NCBI GenBank assembly: GCA_009843585.1
Contig: VYDC01000267.1
Coordinates: forward strand, 1-7,169
DNA: 7,169 nt
Source of the DNA: Chloroflexota bacterium
Lineage (GTDB): Bacteria; Chloroflexota; Dehalococcoidia; UBA2979
Direction: 5' to 3'
The notes under the pieces were generated by a model. That model searched no databases. It was given only the letters and a program-made list of their open reading frames with translations, and was not told the origin of the DNA. Each line of letters starts with the position of its first letter. Within the stretch, counting starts at the first letter, position 1. Below are positions 5,419 to 7,169 of the stretch, piece by piece. The position numbers and the translations under genes were made by a program.

Positions 5419-6963
5419 GTGGCCGGGAGCGACGAGGAGCCGGGCGCCGTCGCGGCGCGGGAGGCCGGGGACGGCACCGGTGCGGCCGGCCACCCGCATC
5501 CGCTCGACCGGATCTTCCACCCGCGCGCGATCGCCGTCGTCGGGACCCCCTCCGGCGATGCCCACGGCGGCAACTTCCTGCGCTCGCTGCGGGCGACGGG
5601 CTACGACCGGGAGCACGCCCTCTACCCGGTCAACCCCCGCGGCGGCGTGATCGGGGGCCTCCCCGCCTATCCCTCGCTGCTCGACTGCCCCGGCCCCGTC
5701 GACCATGTCATCTCGCAGGTGCCGGCCTCAGCCGTCCCCGGACTCGTCGAGCAGTGCGTCGAGAAGGGCGTCCGGACGCTCCACCTCTTCACCGCCGGCT
5801 TCTCCGAGACCGGCGATCCCGAGCGGGCGCGCGCCGAGCGCTCCGCCGTGAGCCGCGCCGTCTCGGCCGGCATCCGCGTCATCGGTCCCAACTGCATGGG
5901 CATCTACGTCCCCGGGGAGCGGATCTCCTTCACCGGGGAGCCGCCGACCGAGCCCGGCAACCTCTTCCTGCTCTCCCAGTCCGGCGTCAACGCCGCGGAC
6001 ACCATCTTCCGGCTCGGCTCGGTCGGGCTCCGGTTCTCGAAGGTCGTCTCCTACGGGAACGGCGCCGACCTCACGGCGCACGACTTCCTCGACTATGCCG
6101 CCTCCGATCCCCAGACCGAGCTCGTCGCCGCCTACATCGAGGGGGTCTCCGACGGCCCCGCCTTCGCCCGCGCGCTCCGCCGCTGCGCGCGGGAGAAGCC
6201 GACCGTGATCCTCAAGGGCGGCCTCACCGGGGCCGGGGCGCGCGCCGCGAACTCGCACACGGGGTCGCTCGCGGGCTCGACGCAGGTCTTCGAGGCGCTC
6301 TGCCGCCAGGCCGGCGCGCTTCGCGTCGAGAGCATGGCCGAGCTCCGGGACGTGCTGCTCACGCTGACGACCTCGGCGCGCCGCGTCCGGGGGCCGGGCG
6401 TCGGCGTCCTCAGCTCGGGCGGAGGCTTCGCCGTCCTCTCCTCCGATGCGATCGCGCGCGCGGGGCTGGAGGTGCCCGAGCTCCCCCAGGAGACCAGGCG
6501 GGCGCTCTCGCAGCTCGTCCCCGTCGCCGGCACCTCGGTCCGCAACCCGGTCGACGCGAGCTTCGACGGCTCCCAGGGGCGCGCCGAGGGCGATCCCGAC
6601 CTCCTCCGGCGCGCCGTCTCGGAGGTGGCGCGCGCTTCCGTCACCGACGTCATCTTCCTCTCCACGAGCCGCGTTCCCTGGCTCACCGACTCGGCCTCCG
6701 GCGCCGAGGACGAGCGCGACCCCTACCGCTCCGCGCGGGAGCTCGGCGAGCAGGTGGCGGCGCTACAGCGCGATCTCGAGGTGCCGCTCGCCTACATCCA
6801 GCGCGAGCGCATCTGGGGCGACATCGGGCCGGACCTCGAGCTCGCGCGGACCGCCTACTCGGGCGGGGTCGCCGTCTACGAGAGCATCGAGCGCGCCGCA
6901 CGCTCGGTGGCGCAGCTGCTCGCCTGGCGCGCGCGCCGAGATGGTCTCCCCGACATTCTCTAG
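5419..6963 (+). CDS. CoA-binding protein, ADP-forming acyl-CoA synthetase alpha-like (514 aa), no ATP-grasp domain
   Basis: Resembles the alpha subunit of ADP-forming acetyl-CoA synthetases (acyl-CoA + ADP + Pi to acid + ATP + CoA, or the reverse). After a charged ~27-residue tail, residues 29-132 form the CoA-binding Rossmann domain (LDRIFHPRAIAVVG, YPVNPRGG, GLPAYPSL, TAGFSETG). Next come IGPNCMGIY (155-163), FLLSQSG and VSYGNGADL of the first ligase domain, YIEGVSDG (239-246), and NSHTGSLAG, whose H280 matches the phosphorylated catalytic histidine. A second ligase-type domain begins at GVGVLSSGGGFAVLSSDA (327-344) and includes RNPVD. No ATP-grasp beta part follows; the next gene is unrelated to it. 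A beta subunit elsewhere, or a non-ligase role, must be assumed. I chose the GTG at 5419, preceded by GGGAG and GAGGGG; the frame upstream is only a shadow of the symporter gene. It overlaps the next gene by 23 bases. Confidence 0.88.
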   Translation: MAGSDEEPGAVAAREAGDGTGAAGHPHPLDRIFHPRAIAVVGTPSGDAHGGNFLRSLRATGYDREHALYPVNPRGGVIGGLPAYPSLLDCPGPVDHVISQVPASAVPGLVEQCVEKGVRTLHLFTAGFSETGDPERARAERSAVSRAVSAGIRVIGPNCMGIYVPGERISFTGEPPTEPGNLFLLSQSGVNAADTIFRLGSVGLRFSKVVSYGNGADLTAHDFLDYAASDPQTELVAAYIEGVSDGPAFARALRRCAREKPTVILKGGLTGAGARAANSHTGSLAGSTQVFEALCRQAGALRVESMAELRDVLLTLTTSARRVRGPGVGVLSSGGGFAVLSSDAIARAGLEVPELPQETRRALSQLVPVAGTSVRNPVDASFDGSQGRAEGDPDLLRRAVSEVARASVTDVIFLSTSRVPWLTDSASGAEDERDPYRSARELGEQVAALQRDLEVPLAYIQRERIWGDIGPDLELARTAYSGGVAVYESIERAARSVAQLLAWRARRDGLPDIL

Positions 6964-7169
6964 GCCGCCGGGCCTCGAGCCGCCCCTCCTCGTCGGCCAG
7001 TCGCTGGAGATCTGGCGAGACGCCGCCGCCCCGGCACCGAGCCGGCTCGAGGCCCGGCGCGAGCTGGAGCGCGCGGCCAGGCGGCAGCTCGCCGCCGGGG
7101 CGGGGGCGCTCGACCTCAACGCCGGCTCGGCGGGAGATCTCGCCGCCGAGCTCGGCGCGTGCGCCGGCC
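6941..7169 (+). CDS. Divergent pterin-binding, methyltetrahydrofolate methyltransferase-like protein, 3' end cut off by the window
   Basis: Only the first 76 residues are visible, open to the window end. The ATG at 6941 lies inside the previous gene in another frame (23-base overlap), which points to translational coupling. The fragment LLVGQSLEIW, followed by a helix ELERAARRQLAAGAGALDLNAGS, matches the start of the pterin-binding TIM barrel in dihydropteroate synthase and methyltetrahydrofolate:corrinoid methyltransferases, where the pattern is roughly IGE-x-IN, then Q-x-x-AGA-x-x-LDVNAG. The LDLNAG strand is well kept (residues 60-65), but the first motif reads VGQSLE instead of GE-x-IN. 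If it is a methyltransferase it would move a methyl group between a corrinoid protein and tetrahydrofolate; dihydropteroate synthase is less likely given the NAG motif. The assignment rests on a short stretch. Confidence 0.6.
   Translation, partial: MVSPTFSRPPGLEPPLLVGQSLEIWRDAAAPAPSRLEARRELERAARRQLAAGAGALDLNAGSAGDLAAELGACAG

Noticed and set aside
1..7169. Mobile element, CRISPR array, tRNA or rRNA
   Set aside because: I found no transposase or integrase signature, no regularly spaced repeats and no tRNA-like cloverleaf or rRNA sequence.

Overview
The window is very GC-rich (about 70% by eye), with C or G in nearly every third codon position. It holds seven coding genes packed on both strands. 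That composition, together with the family mix (CX4C thioredoxin-like protein with an N-terminal beta domain, PutP-type symporter, ADP-forming acyl-CoA synthetase alpha-like protein), suggests a high-GC bacterium, perhaps a deep-branching actinobacterium such as Thermoleophilia. This is an inference; there is no rRNA or other phylogenetic marker here. No tRNA, rRNA, CRISPR array, transposase or insertion sequence was found.

Left part (1-2181): the 3' end of a two-domain thioredoxin-like protein (+) meets a small Cys-rich protein (-) tail to tail, with their stop codons sharing the bases CTAG. The small gene is divergent from a ketopantoate reductase family gene (+). A bulged hairpin fills the 35-bp convergent gap after that gene.

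Middle part (2185-3735): a minus-strand, apparently two-gene operon. The promoter-proximal gene is a 116-aa XRE-type helix-turn-helix regulator. The distal gene is a 346-aa soluble protein of a family I cannot assign a function to. A perfect 9+9 bp inverted repeat covers the candidate -10 element and touches the A of the regulator's ATG, which predicts an autoregulated, leaderless or nearly leaderless transcript. A hairpin lies between the two genes, and the second gene has a strong ribosome binding site. This is the most interesting part of the window.

Right part (3736-7169): three plus-strand genes. The first is a PutP-family sodium/solute symporter whose sodium site and proline pocket carry several substitutions. 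The second is a CoA-binding protein resembling the alpha subunit of ADP-forming acyl-CoA synthetases, with no ATP-grasp part. The third is the 5' end of a divergent pterin-binding (methyltetrahydrofolate methyltransferase-like) gene, whose start overlaps the previous gene by 23 bases. The last two probably form a translationally coupled pair. A candidate promoter with a TACAAT -10 precedes them, so they are probably separate from the symporter. No single pathway connects all genes; the regulator/unknown pair and the CoA-binding/pterin-binding pair are the two functional units the layout supports.
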